A stretch of DNA of 64,000 nucleotides from Apostichopus japonicus (lineage: Eukaryota; Echinodermata; Holothuroidea; Aspidochirotida; Stichopodidae), in NCBI RefSeq assembly GCF_037975245.1, contig NC_092581.1, forward strand, positions 9,865,303 through 9,929,302. The letters run 5' to 3'. Shown one piece after another: positions 55,301 through 63,600 of the stretch. How positions within the stretch are numbered: the stretch's first letter is position 1; each line of letters begins with the position of its first letter. A model generated the notes under the pieces. That model was not told the DNA's origin. It saw only the letters and a list, made by a program, of their open reading frames with translations, and ran no database searches. The position numbers and the translations under genes were made by a program.

Positions 55301-58300
55301 CACATACTGACACTACCAGTGCTCTGAAGCGGGAAACGACAGTACAGTATTACATATAGAAAAATTTGTCCCAACTGGTTGACTTGTCTGTTTAACATTG
55401 TCTTGTTTAACATTGTCTTGTCTGTTTAACAAATCTGTTGAACATTTTCCAATTTTATGCTTTGGCTTGCGAGTTTCTGATCCACATGTTGTGTGACAAG
55501 TCACTTTACTGAGGAGGTTCTTATTTTGAAAGGTTAATATCTGATACACTAAAAGTGATAACAAAATGTTTTTGATTATTATGTAATAAAAGACAACTAT
55601 CATTTAGTTCTGACTATTTCAACTAGGTGGTAGTAGTCCCACAGTGTCTGTAGAGTGTGTACTGACTAGCAAACTTAACAGCGATATTTCCCACTTTCAC
55701 AATTCTGCGTGTTTGTTACTATCTCTTTAGTTATTGTGACAGACCTGTGATTAATTTATTTGCTTATTATGTATGCAAGTATCTCTGAGCAGATGCCGAC
55801 ATTTTTGAGATGCTGCATCCTACGGTTTAAAATTCTACCTTGGTGAGAAAACCATAGAGACGTGATCAAAATGGCTGCTTTCTCCATGGAAACGGTTTTG
55901 AGCATACATGTACATGCAATCATACCATTATACAGCATATTCGCTGGTGTCTACTCTCCCCCCCCCCCCCCCAATAAAACAAAACAAGATATAATTACTG
56001 AACTGTTAACACCAATGATGCCTCTTACTTATATTGCTTAAAACCAGTTATTAAAGTAATAGATCAAATCCCAAAGATCTTTTTGACAATTTTTATTAAC
56101 CTTTTCTATTTTGATCATAAATCTTCTACCAAATGATCAGCAATTCATGCTCCCCATCGTATCAGTCTCATCAATGTTAAATGTCAGATAATGAACGAAA
56201 AATTAAACAAGAACCGGCTTGCAAATAGCAAATTATGATGTAATATCACAGAACACATCAAAGTTACTAGTGGGGGAGGGGGGGGGGTTAGTCCAATCTA
56301 TCATTGTATACAGAGGCCCCAGAGAATCAATGCAAACATCAAACTTTGGGGCATAAAAAACAAAACAGGCAAAAGACCAAGAAGGAAAATTGGTCTTCCA
56401 CACAATATAAACATTTGAAATGTGTTTTACGTTCCACAGGATTAAAGTGCTGACATTTTAAGTTTTGACCTACAAGTCATCCATTTATATATATGCCATT
56501 ACTACGTATTCTGCCGTTCAGGCAGCAGACTTCGCATGCCACGGTCTAAGCATAACAGATTCAGGTTTTCGTTTTTACCCAATTCTGTTTCTCTTTTCAA
56601 CCTGAGGGTTGTTAGATAGGTTTCTTTTGTTTTATAGTCTTGTTTGTTTGTTTTTGTTATATTTAGTGTATATTTTTCTCACATGTATGGATATTGTTGC
56701 TGTTGATATTTTTACCTTTTCATTCAACTTCTCTGTGTTTTGTTTTCACTAATATTTAACTGTATTCTGTATGTAACTTTAAAACTTTGATTTTTTTTTG
56801 TGTTTTGCTACAGGGCGACAAATTTCCATATCTTATGGACGAAATAAATCTCTATCTATATATCTATCTATCTATCTATACTAAAATCTATGTGACAAGG
56901 GAACAACGAGTATACAAATTGGTGATGTCCACGCAAGATCTTCATCTATGTCATAATTAGAGTCGTGAATGTCTCACATATGAACCATTTTAAAACAAAC
57001 TTTTGCTTTAGTATTTATGCGATAATAAGTTCAGTGACTAGTGGTGATGGTAACTGCTTATTTAATCCCTTGTTGACGCTGTCTAAAACTAAACTAGAAC
57101 CAGCTTGCGAATAGCAAACATGATGTAATATCACAGAACACATCTTTACTAGTGGGGAGGGGGGGGGACCCGGGGGGTGCTAAAACCAGGTTTGGATGAT
57201 CACCAATGACAAGCTTACCTGTCTCATCACAACCTCAGAATTCTCTCTCTATCCTACCTAGAGTGAATTGGTGACATTTTCAACAATATAAACCAGGTGC
57301 AACCGGTAAGTATCGGGTCAATAACCCTTGCACCGCATTCTCAACATGATCCAACTTTTGACATTTTCTTTGATACTACGGTGTTCTGTACGTGGCTGTT
57401 AAGAGAGCTCTTCAGAGCTGCCTTATAGGATAATTATTCACTTAACACCATCGGCTATATTTACATCAACAGAACAACCTTACCACCCACTCCCCCCCCC
57501 CCCCCCCTCTTGATGATTCAAACAAAACAATGATTTAAGTTTTGATCTAGCAAGGAGAAATCTCATCATCCGTGACGTTTCCATATTTACATAAATCAAA
57601 GATGTTTGACCTCGGCAATCATGCAAACCGCTTGAACAAGTCTAGAGATTCATACTTGACTGGCCAGTACATAGCTGATCGACCAAGCATCCACTTTACA
57701 CACTTAAGAGGTATTCATGTATTCTAATGTAATCACTACAGTATCATTTTAGCTGTCATACTAGTCACACGGTAGCATCATTAAAACCTATCTTCTTGTC
57801 ATCCAAACATCAACTTGTCATATAATTTCATGATACTTGAATCCTTAATTCAGCACATATCCACCATAAACTAACTATGCCAGGTAGATTAGATCCAATA
57901 CCCATCACATAATGATACTATTCCACATGCTCAGGGCAAATTCACTCCATCACAAGTACAGTAGCTAAACATTCCAAAAAGTCTCTGAATTATGTGGAGA
58001 AAGTGAGTTAAATTTGTCCAAGAATTAAGTGAGATTTTCAGCTCTTATTTTTAGCACTTCATTGTGGGCATAAACCATGTAATTCACTGGTAAAGATTTT
58101 ACAGTAAAGAATTTTTTTTGTACATGAAGTTCAACAAAGATTAACTTTTTGAGTTATCAAGTTTCAAAAGTTTTCTGACTTTGACCTCTGTTGAAACCAA
58201 ACGACAACTGAACATCAGATGAAAGAATAGGGATTCTTGTACTCGATACGACGACTCCACATACCAAGTATAAAGTTAATCCACCATGAGTTACCCCATT

Positions 58301-59008
58301 TACAGGCAAGTGTCACATACATACAAACACACACACACAGGCAAACATACCATCACCATCGTCGCATAGATTCCTTCTGCCTCTGGCAAGGAATTCAAAA
58401 ATGATTAGATAAGTTCAACGACCCTGTGCATGCACATACACCACCAGGACGGATAATAAGCAGCACATGAAGAAGAGTAACTTGTTGTAGAGAGCAGCAC
58501 TTCTCAAACTACCAACAACAACAACAACACACAGTTAAACAACACCTGAGAAACACAAGGGACAAATGCACATACAGCAGCAACATGAACTTAAGTCATG
58601 TCCTTTGGCTATATGACGGCTTTGACAGTGCAGGGTATAAATAATTTAGCGTTCAAACTTTCTGTAGCAGCTGTTGAAGACTGGATAAATTTTGTCTCCT
58701 ATAAAAACATACTCTTGGGGTTCTGTTGTTCGAAATTTTTGCCGTAGATCTTTGCATTTGTTTAGCAATTTTCCTAGTTTTGTTTTGCATAGCTTTCTGC
58801 AGATATATTATTCCCCGTAGAGCAAAGGGGGGAGATTACTGAATGGAAGAGGTCTTACCGTGGGGACCAATAATTTCTTGATTTCTTCAGCTGCTCTGGC
58901 TAGTTTGAGGTTGGCCCTTTCTTCTGTATCTTCCACTGATATCAGGACATGAAGCTCTTCCTTGAGATGTTCCCAACTTGAGTTGGCTTTTAATCTGTTT
59001 TGTTCTTC
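19252..59008 (-). CDS. qki: Quaking/HOW-type STAR RNA-binding protein, 3' part of gene (five exons, 5' end outside window)
   Basis: The spliced coding exons are 59008-58859, 44953-44833, 40658-40587, 28800-28474 and 19328-19252, all GT-AG and phase-compatible, totalling 747 nt. The family (QKI, HOW, GLD-1, SAM68) binds ACUAAY-type elements in RNA and controls splicing, stability and translation. The sequence shows the last strand and helix of the KH domain, then the QUA2 helix with the near-invariant [13 protein letters not shown], then a proline-rich linker, a Tyr-containing patch (IIYHVDPYQ) like the YEYPY region of vertebrate QKI, and a C-terminal tail with REHPYQR matching the RVHPYQR nuclear signal of QKI-5. 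QUA1 (dimerisation) and the KH GxxG loop are absent and should lie beyond base 64,000. Skipping the 72-nt exon gives 675 coding nt; reading through the 28474 donor gives a different tail. Orthology to quaking/how is confident. Which isoforms exist is inferred. Confidence 0.93.
19359..19364 (-). promoter_or_regulatory. ACTAAC branch point / quaking core element upstream of the nuclear-tail exon
   Basis: The minus strand has gcACTAACccaac followed by a T-rich run and the acceptor cacccag; the branch A is about 31 nt from the exon. The motif fits both the branch-point consensus and the QKI/HOW core ACUAAY. No UAAY half-site as clear as that at the 72-nt exon was seen. Confidence 0.5.
28451..28473 (-). 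CDS. qki: qki alternative tail by read-through of the exon donor
   Basis: If the gtatgt donor is not used, translation continues for seven residues to give [10 protein letters not shown] (starting within the shared Gly codon) and stops at TAG (28451-28453). This resembles the short cytoplasmic-type tails of other quaking proteins, for instance GVLG-MAFPTKG in vertebrate QKI-6, in length and in the Met right after the shared Gly. Here the tail comes from unspliced sequence rather than from a separate exon. No clear polyadenylation signal follows closely on the minus strand (an ATTAAA lies at 28123-28118). The tail is conceptually possible; its use is inferred. Confidence 0.5.
28474..28800 (-). 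CDS. qki: qki exon: proline-rich and tyrosine-containing C-terminal region
   Basis: This 327-nt exon (phase 1 in, phase 1 out) follows the acceptor cttctataaag. It encodes [20 protein letters not shown] and [17 protein letters not shown], aligning with the vertebrate [24 protein letters not shown]...PLIRQI segment. A run of four Gly-Leu-Asn triplets comes next, then [20 protein letters not shown], aligning with [22 protein letters not shown]. It ends in GAHDGAIG at the position where the vertebrate protein has PSGVLG and switches to its alternative tails. The donor at this point is gtatgt, giving the join to the nuclear-tail exon. Function by family: protein interaction, possible Tyr phosphorylation and SH3 contact through the proline and tyrosine motifs (not shown here). 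Confidence 0.93.
28621..28665 (-). repeat. 9-bp coding repeat (Gly-Leu-Asn)4 in qki
   Basis: Four in-frame copies of GGT/C CT(C/T) AAC encode [14 protein letters not shown] within the C-terminal exon. Changes between copies are third-position only, so the peptide is kept while the DNA has diverged. Vertebrate QKI has no matching triplet run. Confidence 0.9.
28863..28904. repeat. AT-rich short tandem repeat
   Basis: Several copies of TTAATATTTATAT-like units lie just upstream of the acceptor of the C-terminal qki exon, about 65 nt from the exon. Confidence 0.8.
30427..30794. mobile_element. Non-autonomous hAT-type DNA transposon (MITE), 368 bp
   Basis: The left end is CAGTGGTGTCGCCAG and the right end is CTGGCGATGCCACTG, 13 of 15 positions complementary. 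A perfect 8-bp duplication GGGCCACT flanks it (30419-30426 and 30795-30802). Termini of the form CAGTGG...CCACTG with 8-bp duplications are usual for hAT elements. The interior has G-rich and C-rich tracts and no transposase. The terminal mismatches suggest it is older than, or of a different family from, the copy at 59.7 kb. Confidence 0.87.
31565..31850. promoter_or_regulatory. Candidate intronic enhancer (motif-dense unique block)
   Basis: The block lacks homopolymers and repeats, unlike its surroundings, and is dense in core transcription-factor motifs: TAATCC (31594-31599) and GGATTA (31809-31814), the Otx/bicoid-type core; AGATAA (31712-31717) and TTATCT (31744-31749), GATA-type; plus many ATTA/TAAT homeodomain cores. 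Motif density alone is weak evidence. Confidence 0.3.
34429..34961. repeat. Minisatellite, 11 copies of a 48/49-bp unit with higher-order structure
   Basis: Copies start at 34429, 34474, 34522, 34570, 34619, 34668, 34717, 34765, 34814, 34863 and 34912. The unit contains AATGGATGGTTTGTACTTC, CATATGCAGGAAGG and GCCAACACAGC. Copies 3-6 and 7-10 form two successive 195-bp blocks with the same order of variants (acgtc/ggtggcc, actcc, acttc, then ggcaggcc). The unit has no stop in the three forward frames and its length is not a multiple of three, so each frame stays open across the array. These long open frames are a by-product of the repeat. Confidence 0.95.
40587..40658 (-). CDS. qki: qki 72-nt symmetric cassette exon
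   Basis: The exon is exactly 72 nt (24 codons), phase 1 at both ends, so inclusion or skipping keeps the frame. With the flanking G it encodes [16 protein letters not shown] followed by CSTTPSPL, a proline/serine-rich insert between QUA2 and the C-terminal region. The acceptor has a pyrimidine-rich run (aaatttccactccacag) and the donor is gtaaga. No strong family match exists for the insert itself; VRQI loosely recalls the IRQI segment of vertebrate QKI. Evidence that it is an exon: correct splice sites, matching phase, no stop, GC content higher than the surrounding intron, and an ACTAAC branch point at the usual distance. Whether it is alternative is inferred from its symmetry and the upstream QKI-type element. 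Confidence 0.78.
40692..40705 (-). promoter_or_regulatory. Bipartite quaking response element / branch point upstream of the 72-nt exon
   Basis: The minus strand reads TAAC-aaga-ACTAAC, a half-site (40705-40702) four nucleotides before a core ACUAAC (40697-40692). The core is also a perfect branch-point sequence; its branch A lies about 35 nt from the exon start at 40658. The bipartite form ACUAAY plus UAAY is the known binding element of QKI/HOW/GLD-1. Occupancy by the gene's own product would compete with branch-point recognition. Confidence 0.55.
42380..42729. repeat. Degenerate tandem repeat of about 30-35 bp
   Basis: Around ten diverged units recur with the pattern GCAATCAAACAAACTAGTTC followed by CATGTGAATGC-like sequence. 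Spacing varies between copies, showing an old array with indels. A short ATCATATCAA repeat follows at about 42781-42825. Confidence 0.75.
43323..43469. repeat. Three-copy 49-bp tandem repeat
   Basis: Copies start at 43323, 43372 and 43421. Each reads TAAACACTGtAAAATTGATA, then AACCTTTTGACAATCCTGTA, then gcc. Differences are one- to two-base indels and a few substitutions, so the duplication is fairly recent. Confidence 0.9.
44833..44953 (-). CDS. qki: qki exon: QUA2 domain
   Basis: This exon of 121 nt enters in phase 0 and leaves one base (G) over. It encodes [11 protein letters not shown], then [13 protein letters not shown], then a divergent [16 protein letters not shown]. The first two parts match the QUA2 region of QKI ([23 protein letters not shown]), which extends the KH surface and contacts the UAAC core of the RNA target. 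The acceptor is tttacag and the donor is gtgggt, which is weaker than the other donors of this gene. The exon joins in frame to the KH exon (VPT-ADGED, as VPA-AEGED in vertebrates), so no exon is missing between them. Its last bases (CTTCACCATTAG) closely resemble the end of the next exon. Confidence 0.95.
47068..47142. repeat. 38-bp tandem duplication
   Basis: Two copies of ACATAGTGTGCAGATTACT plus a following TATCCTTGCCAG start at 47068 and 47106, differing by a few bases. Confidence 0.85.
48520..48631. repeat. 14-bp minisatellite, eight copies
   Basis: The unit is close to CCGACCCCTCCAAG, repeated in register eight times, with variants such as CACAG for CCAAG and CCCTT for CCCCT. It is pyrimidine-rich on the plus strand. 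Open frames through it are low-complexity and not considered genes. Confidence 0.9.
49921..49932. promoter_or_regulatory. Rel/Dorsal-type site in a unique intronic block
   Basis: GGGGAAAATCCC fits the Dorsal/NF-kB pattern GGG-W(4-5)-CC and is embedded in a non-repetitive block (about 49850-50060) with TAATTT and ATTTAATT homeodomain-like cores. One such match is expected occasionally by chance. Confidence 0.3.
51848..51863. repeat. Poly-C tract of 16
   Basis: Uninterrupted C run followed by GCCC, next to a CACACA stretch. Confidence 0.95.
56198..56287. repeat. Direct repeat, left copy (about 85 bp)
   Basis: Shares AAAxTAAACxAGAACC, GCTTGC, AATAGCAAA and ATGATGTAATATCACAGAAC, then ACACATC and an ACTAGTGGGGG tract with the copy at 57085-57167. 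The two copies flank the retrotransposon tail. Confidence 0.85.
56490..56880 (+). mobile_element. 5'-truncated non-LTR retrotransposon, 3' end
   Basis: The segment has an ORF tail with a stop (56503-56619), an AT-rich 3' UTR, a short hairpin TCCATA-tct-TATGGA near 56826-56840, an AATAAA-like end and a (TCTA)n tail (about 56849-56880). A terminal stem-loop followed by a microsatellite tail is the usual 3' end of CR1/L2/Jockey-like elements. The left limit is approximate, and no target duplication was identified. Confidence 0.6.
56503..56619 (+). pseudogene. C-terminal remnant of a non-LTR reverse transcriptase ORF
   Basis: The 38 codons before the TAG read ...[24 protein letters not shown].... 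They resemble the last residues of CR1/Jockey-type ORF2 proteins, which typically end with an Arg/Tyr-rich stretch, then S-F-x-P-R-x-I/V and a W/F-N pair. The upstream reverse transcriptase is absent (5' truncation), so it cannot be functional. The match is by motif only and the clade is uncertain. Confidence 0.5.
57085..57167. repeat. Direct repeat, right copy (about 83 bp)
   Basis: Second copy of the sequence at 56198-56287, in the same orientation and about 0.89 kb away, with several substitutions and small indels. Both end in a G-rich tract. Confidence 0.85.
57492..57507. repeat. Poly-C tract of 16
   Basis: Uninterrupted C run in the intron between the KH and QUA2 exons. Confidence 0.95.
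58859..59008 (-). CDS. qki: qki exon: C-terminal part of the KH domain
   Basis: This 150-nt exon (50 codons, phase 0 at both ends) begins [20 protein letters not shown] and ends in KKLLVPT. It corresponds to the stretch of QKI from EEQNRGKPNWEHL to VKKLLVPA: a beta strand (LHVLISVED) followed by the last KH helix ([18 protein letters not shown]). The acceptor is a strong pyrimidine tract ending in ctaaatag and the donor is gtaaga. The exon start coincides with the residue pair EE that follows the RDKKK segment in vertebrate QKI. The preceding exon should therefore carry the GxxG loop and GKGSMRDKKK, and no trace of that was found between 59,009 and 64,000. A two-residue extension relative to vertebrates (ANSSW versus KPNW) is visible. 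Confidence 0.94.
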
Positions 59009-59690
59009 CTATTTAGAAAGAAAAAAAAGAAAAGGGTATATTTTAATTTTTATTTTATTTTCACTTTCTGTCCTGCAAATTGGTGGTTGTAAAGGTATAT
59101 TCAGAAATCCATAAACAAGTATTACTAGGGCAGCTATATAAGGGCAGCTATATACTTGCATGGTCTCCCTTTTAACTGTGACTAATATAACCACCCCCCC
59201 CCCCCACCTCCAAAAAAAAATTGAGTATTTTGTGGAATAATAATTAGATTCTATTCCTCTCTTAAATCAAAAATGGAGTTTCTTCTGAATGATAAATTAT
59301 TGCCTTTCAAATTTCCCCAGACAACAGATATCGCCTTAAAGGGAAATTCCTAAGGCAGCCTAATGTTATCTTTTTGTCAGTTCATACTTCAAATGTGATA
59401 CGTTCCTATGGAAAGTTTGCTTAGCTGTCAATGTTCTAGAATGCTAAAATTGCATAAAAAAAATGCAAATTTCTTGTACTAATATTTTTCTTTGAACAAG
59501 TGAGTTATATATTATGATGAATGACCAGAACACTTTTTTGCAGACTTGCCATAATACTGTTGCCAGATGCAATTTACAATATAATTATAAAATTTGTAAT
59601 GTATCATATCTCTGCCTGGATACAAAATGCTATGAGGATGTGATTGTATGACCTAAAGATACAGAAAAATTTCCAGTTTATGTTATAAAG

Positions 59691-60098
59691 CAGGGTTGTC
59701 CAACCTTTTGCAGAGGAGGGCCACATGGAATGATTATGATGAAGGAGGGGGCCGCATGAACCCTACGCTCGATTTGTCGATTTTTTGCCCGAAGCCCAAG
59801 GCAACGAAATGTGAGCACTGCGCGCAGAGCGCACTGATTTATTTTCCTTCCTGATAAAAAAGATGAATAAAGTCCAGCCGCCCACCCCCCCCCCCCCCTC
59901 CGCTGAGAGTGTCACACAAAATGACCTGTATGCAGTTTTTTGGACCCAGAAGGTTCGAATGATTGATTATATAGCTTCAAATTGTTATCAATAAATCTGC
60001 TCACTAAAATTTTGCACCGTACAGCATCTCTGGCGGGCCGGACGCAACCCTGCGACAGGCCGGACTGTGGCCCGCGGGCCGTAGGTTGGACAACCCTG
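59691..60098. mobile_element. Non-autonomous hAT-type DNA transposon (MITE), 408 bp
   Basis: The element begins CAGGGTTGTCCAACCT and ends with its exact reverse complement AGGTTGGACAACCCTG (16-bp terminal inverted repeats, no mismatch). It is flanked by a perfect 8-bp target duplication TTATAAAG (59683-59690 and 60099-60106). An 8-bp duplication and a CAG...CTG terminus are hallmarks of the hAT superfamily. Subterminal GC-rich blocks (GGCCCGCGGGCC near the right end) are typical of such elements. There is no transposase frame, so it must have been mobilised in trans. It carries an internal poly-C run. Confidence 0.92.
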
Positions 60099-60402
60099 TT
60101 ATAAAGCAATCGACTCCATCAATTGGTTTATCTCCCCATAACATCATATGAGATGTCTCTGTCTCTCTTAGGACATATACAATAATAAATATTGTCCATT
60201 TATAACTGCATTTGCAAATGTTGAAGCAATCCCTACTTTCTTTTTCAAAAGTTATAAAACTGTGACTGAAACTGAAATGTATCCTTCAGTGCAACAGTCA
60301 TTGTTTGTTATATAAATATTCTATCAAACTGTTCCAATTTCTAATGTTATTTCAAATTCATCGCTACAAAACCAGCTAACACGTCATCAGTCAACTGACT
60401 AT

Positions 60403-60690
60403 CCTGTCTTTGATCAATAAAATCCTTCTACTTCTCCTTTATGAATATTCAGGATGGGTCCTGTCTTTGATCAATCAAACCCTTCTTCTTTTCCTTTATG
60501 AATATTCAGGAAGTATCCTGTATTTGATCAATCAAATCCTTCTACTACTCCTTTATGAATATTCAGGATGGGTCCTGTCTTTGATCAATCTAACCCTTCT
60601 TCTTTTCCTTTATGAATATTCAGGTCCACTATCCTGTCTTTGATCAATCAAATCCTTCTACACCTCCTTTATGAATATTCAGGTATTTAC
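60403..60690. repeat. Tandem repeat, five copies of 57-59 bp in alternating A/B variants
   Basis: Copies start at 60403, 60460, 60517, 60574 and 60633. Each has CCTGTCTTTGATCAAT near the start and CTTTATGAATATTCAGG near the end. Copies 1, 3 and 5 share aatccttctac; copies 2 and 4 share acccttcttcttttc. The array therefore seems to have grown as a dimer of about 114 bp. The 57-bp period is 19 codons and keeps one frame open, but the peptide is a simple Leu/Tyr-rich repeat with no family match. Confidence 0.93.
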
Positions 60691-63600
60691 CTAAATCTTT
60701 TCCAAAAAGTCAAATTTCTGATTTCCAGAAAGGATTTAACCGTACCAGTCGATACAGTAAACAAGTTCCCTGAAATCCCCAACAAACAGAGTTTGTCTCC
60801 ATTTGTTAACAGTTTCTTGACACCATATGACAAGAAACCCGGCAGGTATTCAATGCTTCACTTGGTCAAAATGTTAAAGAGAGGAGGAAGGACTTCCTTC
60901 TGGGTATCAAAGATGCTACATCATAAACAACTCTGGTATAGCGGTTTCCTATTTCCTGGTAAGTCGATCTCTCTCTGATCCCCGATCATATTAACTTAAT
61001 CTTCAAACGGCAACGTATACTTAACAGGGATTACATTGTAATCCGTACCACTCGTAACTTAAATTCTGAACTGTCAACAGTAATTCTGTTTGTGATCCTT
61101 TCGAGGGGTTACCTTAAAACGAAAGCATGAATTCCGTTTGGGCACTACTGTCTGAACTAAGTCTGATGAGCAACTCTACCTGACACAACGAGGCAGGGGA
61201 TTACAAGTACAAGTAGTTTCCCTACTTTCGGGAGGGAAACTGTTTGTATAACGCTAATTCTAATATCGTCTTTCTGATCACCGATAGAGCTGGTTTACAG
61301 GGAATTGCTTTATTCAATTATTTAAGGTCATCATCATCAGTGTTGTACCCAAGTGTAGCATCCAAAAATTTACCAAAATATTTTCAAAATGTTTGGTTTC
61401 CAGGTTTTCGAGTCTCCATCTTATTTCTCAGACATCGGAGATGTGTTCGGGTTTAGATGTGCCACTGAGGCAATATGCTTTACTTACAGCTGTTTAAATG
61501 ATTGTTGAAAGCCGAGCAACTGAGACCATTGTACGACTTTCTAGCATATTTAGGGGTCAACACTAATGACCTGTAAGTTACAACTCCCATAAACAGTGCA
61601 TATTATTAGATGCCTAAATTTGTAAACATCGTTAATGCCTATAAATTTACTATTATATAATTCACGCACATTAATGTGTTATAATTAATAAAGAACTGAA
61701 GTGACCAGGTTGCAGTGAATCAATCATTTGGCACAGAGATCTTGGGAAAGTTGGAAAATCCCTGCTCATGAAATAAACGGTGAGTGTTCAGAAACTGATG
61801 TACAAGACTAGGCTATAGAGTACTAACAGGTCTTCTATGTGTGTAAAGACTACAGTATGTTTATTACTGTAGATACTTCAATATTATAAGATATACTATG
61901 AAAGATAATGACATTTTTGTTATTAGTTTGTCAAGCCCAATAATCATAATAATCACATACACCTGAATCAACACCTAGGGAAAATTTGTAATGGTATAGT
62001 CCAGTAGTTCGAGATTACCGAATCGTTGTTCGGACTGCAACCAAAATCAGTTGTGAAGATGGTTCGGCTGACGACAAGTTAACTTCAAATTGGCATTATA
62101 ACTGAATACGCCCAGATGGGTAAAAATAATCAATTGCTATCACCTCTCCTCCCCCCCCCCCTGCCCTCCAAGACCCCAAGCTAACTAGTGTTCTATTCAC
62201 CAAACCTACACATGGTCTCTCCTACAATGTACATCCTACTGTGACATACAGGTTATTGCTTTTTTGCTAAAGTTTTTACTTTAACAACCAAATTTTCTGT
62301 TTGGACAACCAGGCCTCGACAGTACAAACACAAGACAAGAAGCCCAACCCCCCCCCGCCCCCTTTTCTTATTGTTGACTACATTAGACAGCTATGATGTT
62401 TGTGCAACTTCCCTTCTTCTCATCTGCTCCCAACTGTCAGATGGAATCATGTCTTGGGAATTTTTTAATCAGTCTCCTTCCATATATTTTCCTCATATAT
62501 ATATGAATGTTCAATATATACATGTTAGTCCGTTGCCTCGTTTGATATGTGCCGAACGTAACCCGTCGCACTTTTGGGGAGGACAATTTTTTTTTTTCCA
62601 ATCGATGAGACAAAAGCGAATTGGACATGCATGTATGATACACAGCGGTATCCTAATCAACTCCAAACCTAATTTTCTCAGTCAGGTGGTTCGTCCACCA
62701 GACGAAGCCATTCAGCCAAATATAAGCTTCCTTTTAAATGCATTCTCTCAAATTAGGATTAAAAAGAGAAGAAGCTGCCCGGCTAAATGGTTTCGTCTCA
62801 CCTTAAGCCACTCCCAAGGGCAACTTCGGCTGATGAATTATACATGGCCTTCCCTGCATGACAGATTACGACCCGAGATAGGGATAGGGAGAGGCAAACG
62901 ATGACAGCACATCCAAAACCATGTCAACGACGGGAACCGAAGAGTAAAACGCCCGATTTACTGTATACTGAACTGAACAGAATGATGTTATGCTTTCAAT
63001 ATTCTTCAGGGATACAGAATGTCTCCCAAAATTTCCGCCGACGGAGAATTTTGGCATCTTGTTAAAAAAATTACCTCCGGAGAAAAAATTATCTCTACTA
63101 ACATATAGGCTTTTCTACTGTCGTCCAGGGAGGATCATTTTCTTCACAGTTAATAATACGTGGAGAGCACAATGTAATCTGGTATGTGAAGTTACAGGCT
63201 TAAATATGTTTTCTCATATGTTTGAGCCGAGCATTGTTAAGTCCAACACATGTTTCAGAGTTCAACATTTACTGATATAGAATGATGAAAGTACGAGCAG
63301 CTATTGGCTCCCGATCTACGGTCAAAGCAAAAGAAAAATGCATGTTTTTGCAGTAGATGTGGTTGAACAAACTGATTTGCTTAGATTTCTTCTTGAATAT
63401 GAAAGCTGCCTGAATCAGCCGTTCACCTTGCAGATATATTGTTCACAATATGAACTTATAGGCGAAATATGAGAAAAGTTCAAATTATTTCCTTCCTGTG
63501 TTCTGAAAAGTTGGCTGTAATTTCTGCAGGGAATCATAGTGTCGTATTCAAATTTTTGTGTAACATTTTTGAAAGTTCTCAACTTTGCGAGTCTCTCATA

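Larger units (their letters stand above)
44954..58858. other. qki intron of 13.9 kb between KH and QUA2 exons
   Basis: No coding exon is expected here because the flanking exons join in frame exactly as in other quaking proteins. The intron contains the tail of a non-LTR retrotransposon (56490-56880), a pair of direct repeats flanking it, a 14-bp minisatellite (48520-48631), a 38-bp duplication (47068-47142), long C or G tracts (51848, 55958, 57492) and non-repetitive blocks that could be regulatory (49850-50060, 53440-53700). Confidence 0.8.

Noticed and set aside
59912-60109. Minus-strand open frame at the right end of the 59.7-kb element
   Set aside because: It lies almost wholly inside the hAT MITE and runs across its terminal repeat; not a gene.
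60410-60643. Plus-strand open frame with a repeated LLLLLYEYSG-like peptide
   Set aside because: It follows from the 57-bp tandem repeat (19 codons per unit) and has no start context or homology.
62371-63000. Search for the missing KH exon (GPRGLTAKQLE...GKGSMRDKKK) in the last 5 kb on the minus strand
   Set aside because: No match in any minus-strand frame between 59,009 and 64,000; the exon is taken to lie outside the window.
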